Of a stretch of 64,000 nt of DNA, positions 33,392 to 41,655 are shown in pieces; the stretch's first letter is position 1; each line of letters opens with the position of its first letter. This DNA comes from Burkholderiales bacterium C2. GTDB taxonomy: Bacteria; Pseudomonadota; Gammaproteobacteria; Burkholderiales; Burkholderiaceae_C. The notes below the pieces were generated by a model, which ran no database searches, was not told the origin of the DNA, and was given only the letters and a program-made list of their open reading frames with translations. The position numbers were made by a program, and so were the translations under genes. The DNA lies in assembly GCA_005503085.1 (NCBI GenBank), contig SCOI01000012.1, positions 1 through 64,000 of the forward strand. The letters run 5' to 3'.

Positions 33392-34426
33392 ATGCTGAAC
33401 TTCCCCGCCCCGCTTCGCCCCGGTGACCTGATCGCCGTTACCGCGCCTTCGTCGGGTGTGCCCGCGCTGCTGCATGCGCGGCTGGATCTGGTGATTGAGC
33501 ATCTGCGGGCGCAGGGCTATCGGGTGGTCGAGGGGGCGTGTCTGCGCGCCGAGCACAAGGATGCCAGCGCGCCAGCGGCCGAGCGGGCGGCCGAGCTGAT
33601 GCGCTTTCTGACCGACCCCACCGTCGCGGCGGTGCTGCCGCCCTGGGGCGGCGAGCTGGCCACCGAGCTGCTGGACCGGCTGGACTTCGAGACGCTGCGC
33701 GGGCTGCCGCCGAAGTGGCTGCTGGGCTTCTCGGACCTGAGCACGCTGCAGCTGCCGCTGGCCCTGTGCAGCGGCTGGGCCTCGGCTCATGGGGCCAATC
33801 TGATGGACCTGGTGCCCAGCCAGACCGACCCGCTGACCACCCAGGTGATGGCGGTGCTGGCGGCCGACTGGCGCGAACCGGTGCTGCAGCGGCCGGGCCC
33901 GACCTACCAGGGCAGCTGGGGCGATTTCGCGACCCGGCCCGATGTGCCGCTGTTGCTCAGCGAGCCTGTGGCCTGGCAGCGGCTGGACGGCGGCACGGCG
34001 CCGCTGAGCCTGCAGGGCCATCTGATCGGCGGCTGCATCGACACCATCGCCTGGCTGGCCGGCACGCGTTATGGCGCGGTGCCGGACTTCATCCGCGCGT
34101 GCGGCACAGCGGGCACGCTGCTGTATCTGGAGAACTGCGAGCTGAACCCGCCGACGCTGGCTCGCGCGCTGTGGAGCCTGCGCCGCCACGGCTGGTTCGA
34201 CGGCCTGGCCGGTCTGCTGATCGGCCGCAACAGCGGACCCGAGGCGCCCCAGGCCGACGCCCTCTCATACCGGGATGCGCTGGACTCGGTGCTGGGCGAG
34301 CTGGCCTGCCCGGTGTTGATCGACCTGGACATCGGCCACAAGATGCCGCAGTTCACGCTCATCAATGGCGCGCTGGCGAGCGTCAGTTTCGCGGACGGGC
34401 ACGGCACGCTGGTGCAGCGGCGGTAG
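33392..34426 (+). CDS. LD-carboxypeptidase (peptidase family S66)
   Basis: The 344-residue enzyme belongs to the S66 family, which removes the terminal D-alanine from tetrapeptides during peptidoglycan recycling in the cytosol. The nucleophile is visible as Ser114 in LLGFSDLSTLQ, the Glu in YLENCELNP and the His in DLDIGHKMPQF. The N-terminal LRPGDLIAVTAPSSG is family-typical. A terminator hairpin lies ten bases after the stop. Its 3' end overlaps the convergent MerR gene by 44 bases. Confidence 0.9.
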   Translation: MLNFPAPLRPGDLIAVTAPSSGVPALLHARLDLVIEHLRAQGYRVVEGACLRAEHKDASAPAAERAAELMRFLTDPTVAAVLPPWGGELATELLDRLDFETLRGLPPKWLLGFSDLSTLQLPLALCSGWASAHGANLMDLVPSQTDPLTTQVMAVLAADWREPVLQRPGPTYQGSWGDFATRPDVPLLLSEPVAWQRLDGGTAPLSLQGHLIGGCIDTIAWLAGTRYGAVPDFIRACGTAGTLLYLENCELNPPTLARALWSLRRHGWFDGLAGLLIGRNSGPEAPQADALSYRDALDSVLGELACPVLIDLDIGHKMPQFTLINGALASVSFADGHGTLVQRR

Positions 34427-34880
34427 ACCCGGCGTCCGGCACGGTGCCGGTCTCTTTTCGCACGGCGGCGCGCAGCCCCTGGCGCTGGCGCTCCAGCGCG
34501 CCGGATGCGGCCGCTTTCAGCAGGCCCTGGAAGGTCGGACATTGCGCGTGGCTGGGCGCGCTGCAGGCGGCGGCGTGCCGCAGGCCGCGGCTGATGGCCC
34601 GCAGCTGCCGGATGGTCTGGTCGATATCGTCCGCCTTGGCCGCGAGCAGCTCGCGGTCGATGCGGGGCGGGCCGCTCGGGGACAGCATGGCGCCGATCTC
34701 GTCCAGCGACAGCCCGCCCGCCTGCCCCAGCGCGATCAGCGCCAGCTGGTCCAGCACTGCGGGTGCGAAGCGGCGTCGCGTGCCCTCCGGCCCCAGCGAA
34801 GCGATCAGCCCGCGCTTCTCGTAATAGCGCAGCGTGGAGGCGGCCAGGCCCGAGCGTTTGGCGACTTCAGAGATGTCCAT
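34383..34880 (-). CDS. MerR family regulator divergent from DUF2938-DUF2798
   Basis: A 165-residue MerR protein with an N-terminal winged helix (MDISEVAKRSGLAASTLRYY) and an effector-domain coiled coil, with two cysteines around HAAACSAPSHAQCPTF that could sense a metal or oxidant. Start 34880 gives the family-typical N-terminus. The Ala/Arg-rich C-terminal tail is encoded opposite the LD-carboxypeptidase 3' end. The 19-bp-spacer promoter in the divergent gap is its likely target. Confidence 0.88.
   Translation of the reverse strand: MDISEVAKRSGLAASTLRYYEKRGLIASLGPEGTRRRFAPAVLDQLALIALGQAGGLSLDEIGAMLSPSGPPRIDRELLAAKADDIDQTIRQLRAISRGLRHAAACSAPSHAQCPTFQGLLKAAASGALERQRQGLRAAVRKETGTVPDAGSTAAAPACRARPRN
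34436..34458 (+). terminator. Rho-independent terminator of the LD-carboxypeptidase gene
   Basis: A 7-bp stem CCGGCAC/GTGCCGG with a single-base loop (realistically a 6-bp stem with a 3-base loop) is followed by TCTCTTTT. It starts ten bases after the stop and lies inside the antisense coding part of the MerR gene, so that gene's C-terminal codons double as a terminator. Confidence 0.65.
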
Positions 34881-34906
34881 GCGTTTCGAGTCCGGGCAAT
34901 CGCCGC

Positions 34907-34937
34907 TTGACTTGAAGTTGACTTCAACTTCTATCCT
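34907..34937 (+). promoter_or_regulatory. MerR-type promoter with 19-bp spacer
   Basis: A -35 box TTGACT (34907-34912) and a -10 box TATCCT (34932-34937) are separated by 19 bp, the over-long spacing that MerR activators correct by untwisting DNA. The spacer holds a perfect 8-bp dyad, GAAGTTGA and TCAACTTC around CT (34914-34931). It points towards the DUF2938 gene starting at 34981 and lies in the gap divergent from the MerR gene. Confidence 0.75.
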
Positions 34938-34980
34938 GAGCACAAGTCGCCATCAAGTCAACCGCAAAGGCATCCCTCGC

Positions 34981-35469
34981 ATGACATCGCTCCAGGACAT
35001 TTCTCGCGTCGCCCTCATCGGCGTTGGCGCCACCCTCGTAATGGACGGCTGGCTTTGGCTGCTGCGCCGCCTGGGTGTGCCGACGCTGAACTTCGCGCTG
35101 ATCGGGCGCTGGGTCGGGCATCTGCCGCGCGGCCGCCTCTGCCATGCGCCGATCGGCGCCGCCGCGGCTGTGCCCGGGGAGCTGGCGCTGGGCTGGCTGC
35201 TGCACTACGGGACCGGCATCGTGTTTGCGGCCCTGCTGGTGAGCCTGCAGGGCCTGGGCTGGGCCCGGCAGCCCACGCTCGCGCCGGCGCTGGCCTGGGG
35301 GGCGGCGACCGTGCTGGCACCGCTGTTCGTGATGCAGCCGGCCATGGGCGCGGGCATTGCATCGTCGAAGACGCCGACACCGTTGAAGAATTGCCTGCGC
35401 AGCCTGGCCAATCATCTCGTCTTCGGCCTGGGGCTTTATCTGTCGGCCGCCGTGCTGAGCCGCCTCTGA
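34981..35469 (+). CDS. DUF2938 family membrane protein
   Basis: A 162-residue inner-membrane protein with about four hydrophobic segments. The ending GIASSKTPTPLKNCLRSLANH followed by a hydrophobic helix is characteristic of DUF2938. Function unknown. The ATG at 34981 follows the MerR-type promoter and is the first gene under it. The pairing with DUF2798 and a MerR regulator suggests a stress- or metal-responsive membrane module. Confidence 0.85.
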   Translation: MTSLQDISRVALIGVGATLVMDGWLWLLRRLGVPTLNFALIGRWVGHLPRGRLCHAPIGAAAAVPGELALGWLLHYGTGIVFAALLVSLQGLGWARQPTLAPALAWGAATVLAPLFVMQPAMGAGIASSKTPTPLKNCLRSLANHLVFGLGLYLSAAVLSRL

Positions 35470-35555
35470 TCCTGCCGGCCGACGCGGAGATGCATTCACC
35501 ACATCCCTTCCGGGCCCCTGGCGGGTCCGTCTTCCAACTGAAACCGGAGATTTCC

Positions 35556-35783
35556 ATGATTCCCAAGAAGTACGCCCCCCTGCTGTTCGGTCTGATCCTG
35601 TCCGGCCTGATGTCGCTGCTGGTCTCGGGTATCGCGACCTGGCGCTCCCTCGGCCTGTCGCCCGACTTCGCCAGCCTGTGGATCGCCGCCTGGCTGACCG
35701 CCTGGCTGGTGGCCTTTCCCGCCGTGCTGCTGGTCGCGCCGCTGGCGAGGAAGGTGGTCGAGCGCATGACGACCAAAGCCTGA
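35556..35783 (+). CDS. DUF2798 family small membrane protein
   Basis: A 75-residue protein with two membrane helices (about 8-27 and 42-65) and a basic C-terminus, the DUF2798 pattern. A GGAGA ribosome-binding site five bases upstream decides the start at 35556. It is 86 bases downstream of the DUF2938 gene in the same direction, probably co-transcribed. Function unknown. Confidence 0.85.
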   Translation: MIPKKYAPLLFGLILSGLMSLLVSGIATWRSLGLSPDFASLWIAAWLTAWLVAFPAVLLVAPLARKVVERMTTKA

Positions 35784-35890
35784 GGGGCTCGCGGCCGGGC
35801 CGCGCGGTTTTCTGCGCGCCTGTCGATCCCCAAGTTAGGCGCTTGGGCCCGCAGGGTCCGGCCCGGGCTTGATGTGATACTGAGCCCAGC

Positions 35891-36484
35891 ATGGACCGCC
35901 CGCCGCCCCCCGAGTCGCTGACCGCCCTCCTGCGCGCCGCCCATGGCGGCGACCGGGTCGCCGCCGACCGGGCTTTTGCCGAGCTCTATCCGGACCTGCT
36001 GCGCATCGCCCGCGCCCGCCTGCGAAGCAGCCACCGGCCCGACACCCTGCTCGACACCCAGGCCCTGGTGCACGAGAGCTTTCTGCATTTCGTCCAGGGC
36101 GCCCGTCTGGCGATAGCGGACCGCAAGCATTTCTTCGCCTACGCCGCCAAGACCATGCGCCACATCGTCATCGACTTCGCCCGCCACCGCAACGCGGCCC
36201 GGCGCGGCGGTGGTGGGCAAGACCTGACCCTCGATACCCAGCGCGCGGCCGATCTGGGCGCGGGGCAGGGTGCCGATGCCGCCGCCGTGCTCGATGTCGA
36301 GCGCGCGCTGAACGAGCTGGAGCTGCTCGATGCCAAGCTGGCCCAGGTGGTCGAGATGCGTTACTTCGGCGGCTGCACCGATGCCGAGATCGCGCTGGCC
36401 ATGGACATCAGCGACCGCAGCGTGCGCCGCTACTGGGACAAGGCGCGCGCCTTCATGCGGCTGCGGCTGCAGGGCGATGCCTGA
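35891..36484 (+). CDS. ECF-type RNA polymerase sigma factor
   Basis: The 197-residue protein has sigma region 2 (about 30-100, LLDTQALVHESFLHFV and HFFAYAAKTMRHIVIDFAR) and region 4 (about 135-190, VVEMRYFGGCTDAEIALAMD). It fits the group of ECF factors encoded next to a Ser/Thr kinase rather than an anti-sigma factor. Its stop overlaps the kinase start by one base. It probably directs transcription of a small regulon that may include the downstream PEP-CTERM gene. Confidence 0.9.
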   Translation: MDRPPPPESLTALLRAAHGGDRVAADRAFAELYPDLLRIARARLRSSHRPDTLLDTQALVHESFLHFVQGARLAIADRKHFFAYAAKTMRHIVIDFARHRNAARRGGGGQDLTLDTQRAADLGAGQGADAAAVLDVERALNELELLDAKLAQVVEMRYFGGCTDAEIALAMDISDRSVRRYWDKARAFMRLRLQGDA

Positions 36485-39162
36485 TGCGCGCGCCGGTCGA
36501 CGCCGCCGCCTGGGCCCGGATCTCGCAAGGCTTCGACGAGGCGCTGGACCTGGCACCGGCGCAGCGCGCGGCCTGGCTGGCGGCGCTGGAGGCCAGCGAG
36601 CCTGAGATCGGCGCCGCGCTGCGCCGCCTGCTCGCTGCCCACGAGCAGGCCGATGACGGCCGGCTGGCGGCCGCGCCCTCGGGCCTGGTGGCCCAGGCCC
36701 TGGTTCAGCGGGCCGGCGCCGCGCTGCTGCCGGGCGCGATGGTCGGCTGCTACCGGCTGATCGAGCCGCTGGGCCAGGGCGGCATGGCCAGCGTCTGGCT
36801 GGCCGAGCAGACCGAGCATGTGCTGCGCCGTGTCGCGCTGAAGCTGCCGCATCGCGGCCTGGGTCTGGAGACCGACGAGACGGCGGCCCGACGCTTCATC
36901 CAGGAGCGCGATCTGCTGGCGGGGCTGGAGCACCCGCATATCGCGCGCCTGTATGACGCCGGCTTTGCCGCCGACGGCCAGCCCTATCTGGCGATGGAAT
37001 GGGTGCCGGGGCAGACGATCACGCGCTATGCCGATCAGCAGCGCCTCGATCTGGCGGCGCGGCTGCGGCTGTTTCTGCAGGTGCTCGGCGCGGTCGGCCA
37101 TGCGCATGCGGCCCTGGTCATCCACCGCGACCTGAAGCCCTCCAACATCCTGGTGACGCCCGATGGCCAGGTCAAGCTGCTGGACTTCGGCATCGCCCAT
37201 CTGCTGGGCGCGGCCCTGCCGCTGGACGGGCACTCGTTCACGCCCGATGCGGCCGCGCCCGAGCAACTGGCCGGGCGCAGCCTGGGCACCGGCTCGGATA
37301 TCTACTCGCTGGGCGTCGTGCTCTACGAGCTGCTCAGCGGCCGGCGGCCCTACCGGCTGCCGGCCGGCTCGGCCGAGGCGATGGCGGCGGCGCTGGCGGG
37401 CTTGAGCATCAGGCCGCCGAGCAGCTGGCGCCGCGCGCTGGCCGGTGATCTGGACGCTCTGGTGATGTGCTGCCTGAGCCAGGATCCGGCCGCTCGCTAT
37501 GCCAGCGTCGAGGCCCTGGCCAAGGACATCGAGCGCCATCTGGCCCGCGAGCCGCTGGCGGTGCGCGGTCGCTCGGCGGCCTATCTGCTGGGGCGCTTTC
37601 TGAGCCGCTACCGCTGGTGGGTGGCCGGCGGCGGCCTGGTGTTCGCCTCGCTGGCCGGCGGCTTGGGGCTGAGCCTGTGGCAGATGCAGCGGGCCGAGCT
37701 GCAGCGCACGGTGGCCGAGCGGGCGGCGGCGCGCGAGGAGGCGTTGCGCTACCAGCTGATCGGCCTGTTCCGCAGCGCGATTGCCGATCCCGCTGCGGCG
37801 TCGGCGGCCGGCCCGCTGACCGCCAAGGCCATGCTGGACCGCAGCGCCGCCCGGGTGATTGCCGAGTATCGCGACGACCCGCAACGCGCCGGCAAGCTGA
37901 CCATCACGCTGGCCGATCTGTACGGCGCGCTGGGCGATGTCGAGGGCCAGCTGCCGCTGCTCGAAGGCTTCCTGGCGGCGGCCGGGCCGCAGGCCGATGC
38001 GCAAGACCTGGCCCTGGTACGGCAGAAGCTGGCCAATATCGAGCTGCTGCGCGGCCGCGTCGCGGAGGCTGCGGCGCTGCTGGCCCAGGCCGAGGCCTTC
38101 TGGGCGACCGCGCCGGCCGCCCATCGCGAGCCGCTGCTGGAGGGCCTGCTGATACGGGGCAGCCTGCAGCGGGCCCAGGGCGACCTGGCGGGCTCGCTGG
38201 CGACCTTTCGCAGCGCCATCGCCCAGCGCCAGGCGCTCTCGGGCGAGCGGCATCGCGAGACGGCCCTGCTTTACAACTCGATGGCCATCACGCTGACGGC
38301 GGCCAACCGGCTCGACGAGGCGCTGGCCGCCTACCGCCGCACGCTGGCCATCTTCGAGCAGCTGGGCCGCGCCGAGGACCTGGACGCGCTGGTGATACGC
38401 GGCAATACCGGCACGCTGGCGCTGCGCCTGGGGCGGCTGGCCGAGGCCGAGCCGGTGCTGAAGAGCGCCTTCGAGGCGCAGCGCCGGCGCGGCGGCGATT
38501 CGGCGGCGGTGGCGGCCGCGATGGGCATGTATGGCTCGGCGCTGAGTCAGCGCGAGCGCTGGGGCGAGGCCTTGCCGGTGCTGCGCGAGGCCCTGGCCCT
38601 GGCCGAGCGCTTTGCCGGCCCGGCCAGCCCCTTGGCGCTGCGCGGCCGGCTGTTCCTGGCCGAGGCCCAGCTGGGCTCGGGCGATCTCGCCGGGGCCACC
38701 GCCAGCCTTGATGCGGCCCAGGCCCGGCTGGCCGAGCGTCTGGGGACTGGCCATCTGCTGGCCCGGCGCCTGAGCCTGCTGCGTGCCCGGCTGGCGGCGC
38801 AGCGTGGCGACCACTCTGGCGCCCAGCGGCAGTACGAGGCCTTGCTGGCGCCGCTGGAGGCGCTGGGCGCGCCGGCGCTGACCGCGCTGGCCGAGGCCCG
38901 GCTGGGCCTGGGCGAGGCCTTGCTGGCTCAGGACCGGGCGCCGGAGGCGGTGGCGCCGCTGCGCGCCGCGCTGGCGCTGCGCGAGCAACTGCTGTGGGCG
39001 CAGTCCTGGGAGCTGGCCCTGGCCCGGCTGCGCCTGGGCCAGGCGCTGCAGCGCAGCGGCGGCCCCGGCGTCGGGGAGGCCGCCGCACTGCTGAGCGAGG
39101 GCCGGGCCGGCCTGCTGGCCCAGCTGGGTCCGGCGCACAGCCTGACCCGCCCGACCCCCTAG
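36484..39162 (+). CDS. Membrane Ser/Thr protein kinase with TPR repeats
   Basis: The 892-residue protein has a short N-terminal region, a Hanks-type kinase domain (about 90-350: glycine loop LGQGGMASVWLA, catalytic Lys120 in VALKLP, HRDLKPSN and DFGIAH), a single membrane helix at about 378-400 and a long C-terminal region of tetratricopeptide-like helices (about 410-890). The DFG and HRD motifs are intact, so it should be active. Translational coupling to the ECF sigma gene suggests it regulates that factor by phosphorylation, as reported for related ECF-kinase pairs. Confidence 0.92.
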   Translation: MRAPVDAAAWARISQGFDEALDLAPAQRAAWLAALEASEPEIGAALRRLLAAHEQADDGRLAAAPSGLVAQALVQRAGAALLPGAMVGCYRLIEPLGQGGMASVWLAEQTEHVLRRVALKLPHRGLGLETDETAARRFIQERDLLAGLEHPHIARLYDAGFAADGQPYLAMEWVPGQTITRYADQQRLDLAARLRLFLQVLGAVGHAHAALVIHRDLKPSNILVTPDGQVKLLDFGIAHLLGAALPLDGHSFTPDAAAPEQLAGRSLGTGSDIYSLGVVLYELLSGRRPYRLPAGSAEAMAAALAGLSIRPPSSWRRALAGDLDALVMCCLSQDPAARYASVEALAKDIERHLAREPLAVRGRSAAYLLGRFLSRYRWWVAGGGLVFASLAGGLGLSLWQMQRAELQRTVAERAAAREEALRYQLIGLFRSAIADPAAASAAGPLTAKAMLDRSAARVIAEYRDDPQRAGKLTITLADLYGALGDVEGQLPLLEGFLAAAGPQADAQDLALVRQKLANIELLRGRVAEAAALLAQAEAFWATAPAAHREPLLEGLLIRGSLQRAQGDLAGSLATFRSAIAQRQALSGERHRETALLYNSMAITLTAANRLDEALAAYRRTLAIFEQLGRAEDLDALVIRGNTGTLALRLGRLAEAEPVLKSAFEAQRRRGGDSAAVAAAMGMYGSALSQRERWGEALPVLREALALAERFAGPASPLALRGRLFLAEAQLGSGDLAGATASLDAAQARLAERLGTGHLLARRLSLLRARLAAQRGDHSGAQRQYEALLAPLEALGAPALTALAEARLGLGEALLAQDRAPEAVAPLRAALALREQLLWAQSWELALARLRLGQALQRSGGPGVGEAAALLSEGRAGLLAQLGPAHSLTRPTP

Positions 39163-39254
39163 CTTGTGGGTGAGCGGTCCGTCCGGCTCGGGCCGCGATT
39201 TGCGTATGCCCCCTGACAAGCCCTCTTGCTTGTCTTCACCCATGGGAGCCATTC

Positions 39255-40235
39255 ATGAAACCATCACTGTCAAAGCCGCTGCTGTCGCTGGGGCTCGCCG
39301 TCCTGGCCGGCCAGGCCGCCGCGCAGCAGCAAGTGCTGTCGGTCGGCCAGGCACCGGGAACGCCGGGCTATACCTATACCTACGGGGGGCTGCCCTACAG
39401 CAGCAGCACCCGCTACAACCCTCAGCCCGGCAAGGTGCTGCAGATGAGCTGGACCAAGGACGCGACCAACACCACCGGTCTGGTCTCGGCCGAGCTGGGC
39501 CGCCTGCGCGTGGCCGAGTTCGGCTCGGGCCGGGCCTATGCGACGGATGGCAGCCTGTTCGGCATCGGCGGCAATCTGCGCCAGGCCTCCTTCGAGGACA
39601 CGCTGAGCCTGGAGGGCGCGGGGGTCAATGCGAACACGGTGATGCGCATCGACTATCACTTCGGGGGGCGCGCCGGCGGGCGCATCGAGACCAATACAGA
39701 GTATGGCAACCGGCTGGACATCCTGGCCGAGCTGGCGATGGTTGTCGGCCCTCACGGCCTGCTGGTCACCGAGCGTACCTGGGCCACCCAGGATGTGCTG
39801 GCCGGCGGCCAGACGCGCAGCACGCTGGCCAGCAGCGGCATCTTCGATGTCAGCCCCACCGGTTTCAGCATGAGGCTGGGCCCGAAGCCGCAGTTCGGGA
39901 CCTATCAGTTCGATGTGGAATGGCGTCTGGCGCTGCGGTCGCAGTGCCTGTTCACGCTGTCGGCGCTGCCCCCGAATCTGCCGGCGCCGTCAGGGGGCTG
40001 CAGCTACAGCGCCGACTACGGCAATACCGCCAGCTTCATGGGCCTGAGCCTCTACGACGGTGTCAGCGGTGCGCTGCTCGACCCGGCCAGCTACTACCTG
40101 CGCTCGGGCAGCGGCTTTGACTATGGCAAGGGCTTCGGCAATACGGCGCCGGTGCCCGAGCCGCAGAGCTGGGCCCTGCTGGCTCTGGGCCTCGCCTTGC
40201 TGGGCTGGCGCCGGGCGCGCCAGGCGGCGGGCTGA
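39255..40235 (+). CDS. PEP-CTERM sorting domain protein
   Basis: The 326-residue exported protein has a signal peptide ending AAA near residue 23 and a C-terminal PEP-CTERM tail: VPEPQSW, a hydrophobic helix, then WRRARQ. Such tails are cleaved by exosortase (EpsH) after transport and are associated with exopolysaccharide. The central region is Tyr/Gly/Ser-rich and unrecognised. It follows the ECF sigma-kinase pair by 92 bases. No exosortase gene is in this window. Confidence 0.9.
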   Translation: MKPSLSKPLLSLGLAVLAGQAAAQQQVLSVGQAPGTPGYTYTYGGLPYSSSTRYNPQPGKVLQMSWTKDATNTTGLVSAELGRLRVAEFGSGRAYATDGSLFGIGGNLRQASFEDTLSLEGAGVNANTVMRIDYHFGGRAGGRIETNTEYGNRLDILAELAMVVGPHGLLVTERTWATQDVLAGGQTRSTLASSGIFDVSPTGFSMRLGPKPQFGTYQFDVEWRLALRSQCLFTLSALPPNLPAPSGGCSYSADYGNTASFMGLSLYDGVSGALLDPASYYLRSGSGFDYGKGFGNTAPVPEPQSWALLALGLALLGWRRARQAAG

Positions 40236-40239
40236 TGAG

Positions 40240-41550
40240 TCAGTCGCGGGCGTTGCGCAGCCGGTTGGCGCGCAGCGCCAGCAGCGTGCAGGCCACGCCC
40301 GACAGCAGATAGAGCGTGACGGCAGCAAGGCCGAAGCGGGCCGACAGGCCCAGCGCCACCAGCGGCGCGAAGGCGGCGCCGATCAGCCAGGCCAGATCGG
40401 CCGTCAGCGCGGCGCCGGTGTAGCGCATGCGCGGCAGGAAGTTGGCCGTCACCGCGCCGGCCGCCTGGCCATAGCTCAGGCCCAGCAGCACGAAGCCGAG
40501 CAGGATGAAGGCATCCTGGCCGGCTTGGCCGCCATCCAGCAGCAGCGGCGCGAACAGGCTGAACACGCCGATGGCCGTTGCCAGCATGCCCAGGGTGCGG
40601 CGCCGGCCGATGCGGTCGGCCAGCAGGCCCGACAGCGGCATCGCGCCTGCCGCCAGCAGTGCGCCGACCACCTGCACGACCAGCACCTCGCCGACCGGGC
40701 GTTCCGAGAACAGCATGATCCAGGACAGCGGGAACACCGTGACAATGTGGAACAGCGCATAGCTGGCCAGCGCGGCAAAGGCGCCGATCAGCACATTGCT
40801 GCCCTGGCTGCGCAGCAACTCGCCGACATCGCAGGGTTCCAGTTCCTTGGCATCGAGCTCGCGCTCGTACTCATGGGTGACCACCAGGCGCAGCCGCGCG
40901 AACAGCGCCACCACATTGATCGCGAAGGCGGCGAAGAAGGGGAAGCGCCAACCCCAGTCCAGGAAGTCGTGCTCGGACATGCTGCCCCAGAGGTAGGCAA
41001 ACAGTCCGCAGGCGATCAGAAAGCCCAGCGGCGCGCCGAGCTGGCCCAGCATCGCATACCAGCCGCGGCGGTTTTCCGGTGCGTTCAGCGCCAGCAGCGA
41101 GGGCAGGCCGTCCCAGGAACCGCCCAGGGCCAGGCCCTGGCCGATGCGAAACAGCGCCAGCAGCGCGATCGCGCCCAGGCCCAGGCTGTGATAGCCGGGC
41201 AGCAGGGCCATGCCGGCGGTCGAGCAGCCCAGCAGGAACAGCGCCGAGGCCAGCTTGGCGCTGCGGCCCCAGCGGCGCTGGATGGCCATGCCGGCCACCG
41301 TGCCTATCGGCCGCACGACAAAGGCAAAGGCGAACAGCGCGAAGGCGTACAGCGTGCCCTCCAGCCGGTCGGCGAAGGGGAAGAACACCGCCGGGAAGAC
41401 CAGCACCGAGGCGATGCCGTAGACAAAGAAGTCGAAGTACTCGGAGGCCCGGCCGATCACGACGCCGACCGCGATATCGCCGGGCGCCAGGCTGTGCTCG
41501 GGCTCGGTGCCCTGGATGCCGGGGTGGGTGAGGGTGCTACTGCTGGCCAT
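40240..41550 (-). CDS. MFS transporter, metabolite:H+ symporter (MHS) family
   Basis: A 436-residue inner-membrane transporter with about 12 hydrophobic segments. The start region GVVIGRASEYFDFFVYG, the RRWGRS loop and LADRIGRRRTLG are typical of the MHS branch (ShiA/ProP-like). The substrate could be an organic acid or osmolyte; it cannot be read from sequence. It starts 105 bases from divergent cyoA, so the FNR-like box might affect both. Confidence 0.88.
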   Translation of the reverse strand: MASSSTLTHPGIQGTEPEHSLAPGDIAVGVVIGRASEYFDFFVYGIASVLVFPAVFFPFADRLEGTLYAFALFAFAFVVRPIGTVAGMAIQRRWGRSAKLASALFLLGCSTAGMALLPGYHSLGLGAIALLALFRIGQGLALGGSWDGLPSLLALNAPENRRGWYAMLGQLGAPLGFLIACGLFAYLWGSMSEHDFLDWGWRFPFFAAFAINVVALFARLRLVVTHEYERELDAKELEPCDVGELLRSQGSNVLIGAFAALASYALFHIVTVFPLSWIMLFSERPVGEVLVVQVVGALLAAGAMPLSGLLADRIGRRRTLGMLATAIGVFSLFAPLLLDGGQAGQDAFILLGFVLLGLSYGQAAGAVTANFLPRMRYTGAALTADLAWLIGAAFAPLVALGLSARFGLAAVTLYLLSGVACTLLALRANRLRNARD

Positions 41551-41582
41551 GTCTCGCTTGCCTTGGACAAAATGTCCTATCG

Positions 41583-41596
41583 TTGATTTGGGTCAA
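41583..41596. promoter_or_regulatory. FNR/ANR-like box upstream of cyoABCD
   Basis: TTGAT and GTCAA flank four bases, one base off the FNR consensus TTGAT-N4-ATCAA. It lies 60-73 bases ahead of the cyoA start. A second dyad, GGACA and TGTCC around AAA, is at 41565-41577 just upstream. Repression of the quinol oxidase under low oxygen is inferred. Confidence 0.45.
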
Positions 41597-41655
41597 TCAA
41601 GATACATTTCCGACCGATGCGCAACTAGCGTTTTCCCGCCGGCCTGGTATTCCCG

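Noticed and set aside
33538-34824. Plus-strand frame of 428 codons overlapping the LD-carboxypeptidase gene
   Set aside because: Off-frame Arg/Gly/Pro-rich translation; the real frame carries the S66 catalytic residues.
36430-39252. Minus-strand frame of 940 codons opposite the Ser/Thr kinase
   Set aside because: Gln/Arg/Ala/Gly-rich antisense translation with no domain; the kinase motifs are on the plus strand.
41599-41609. NsrR-like half-site AAGATACATTT upstream of cyoA
   Set aside because: Only one half of the expected dyad is present; too short to support.
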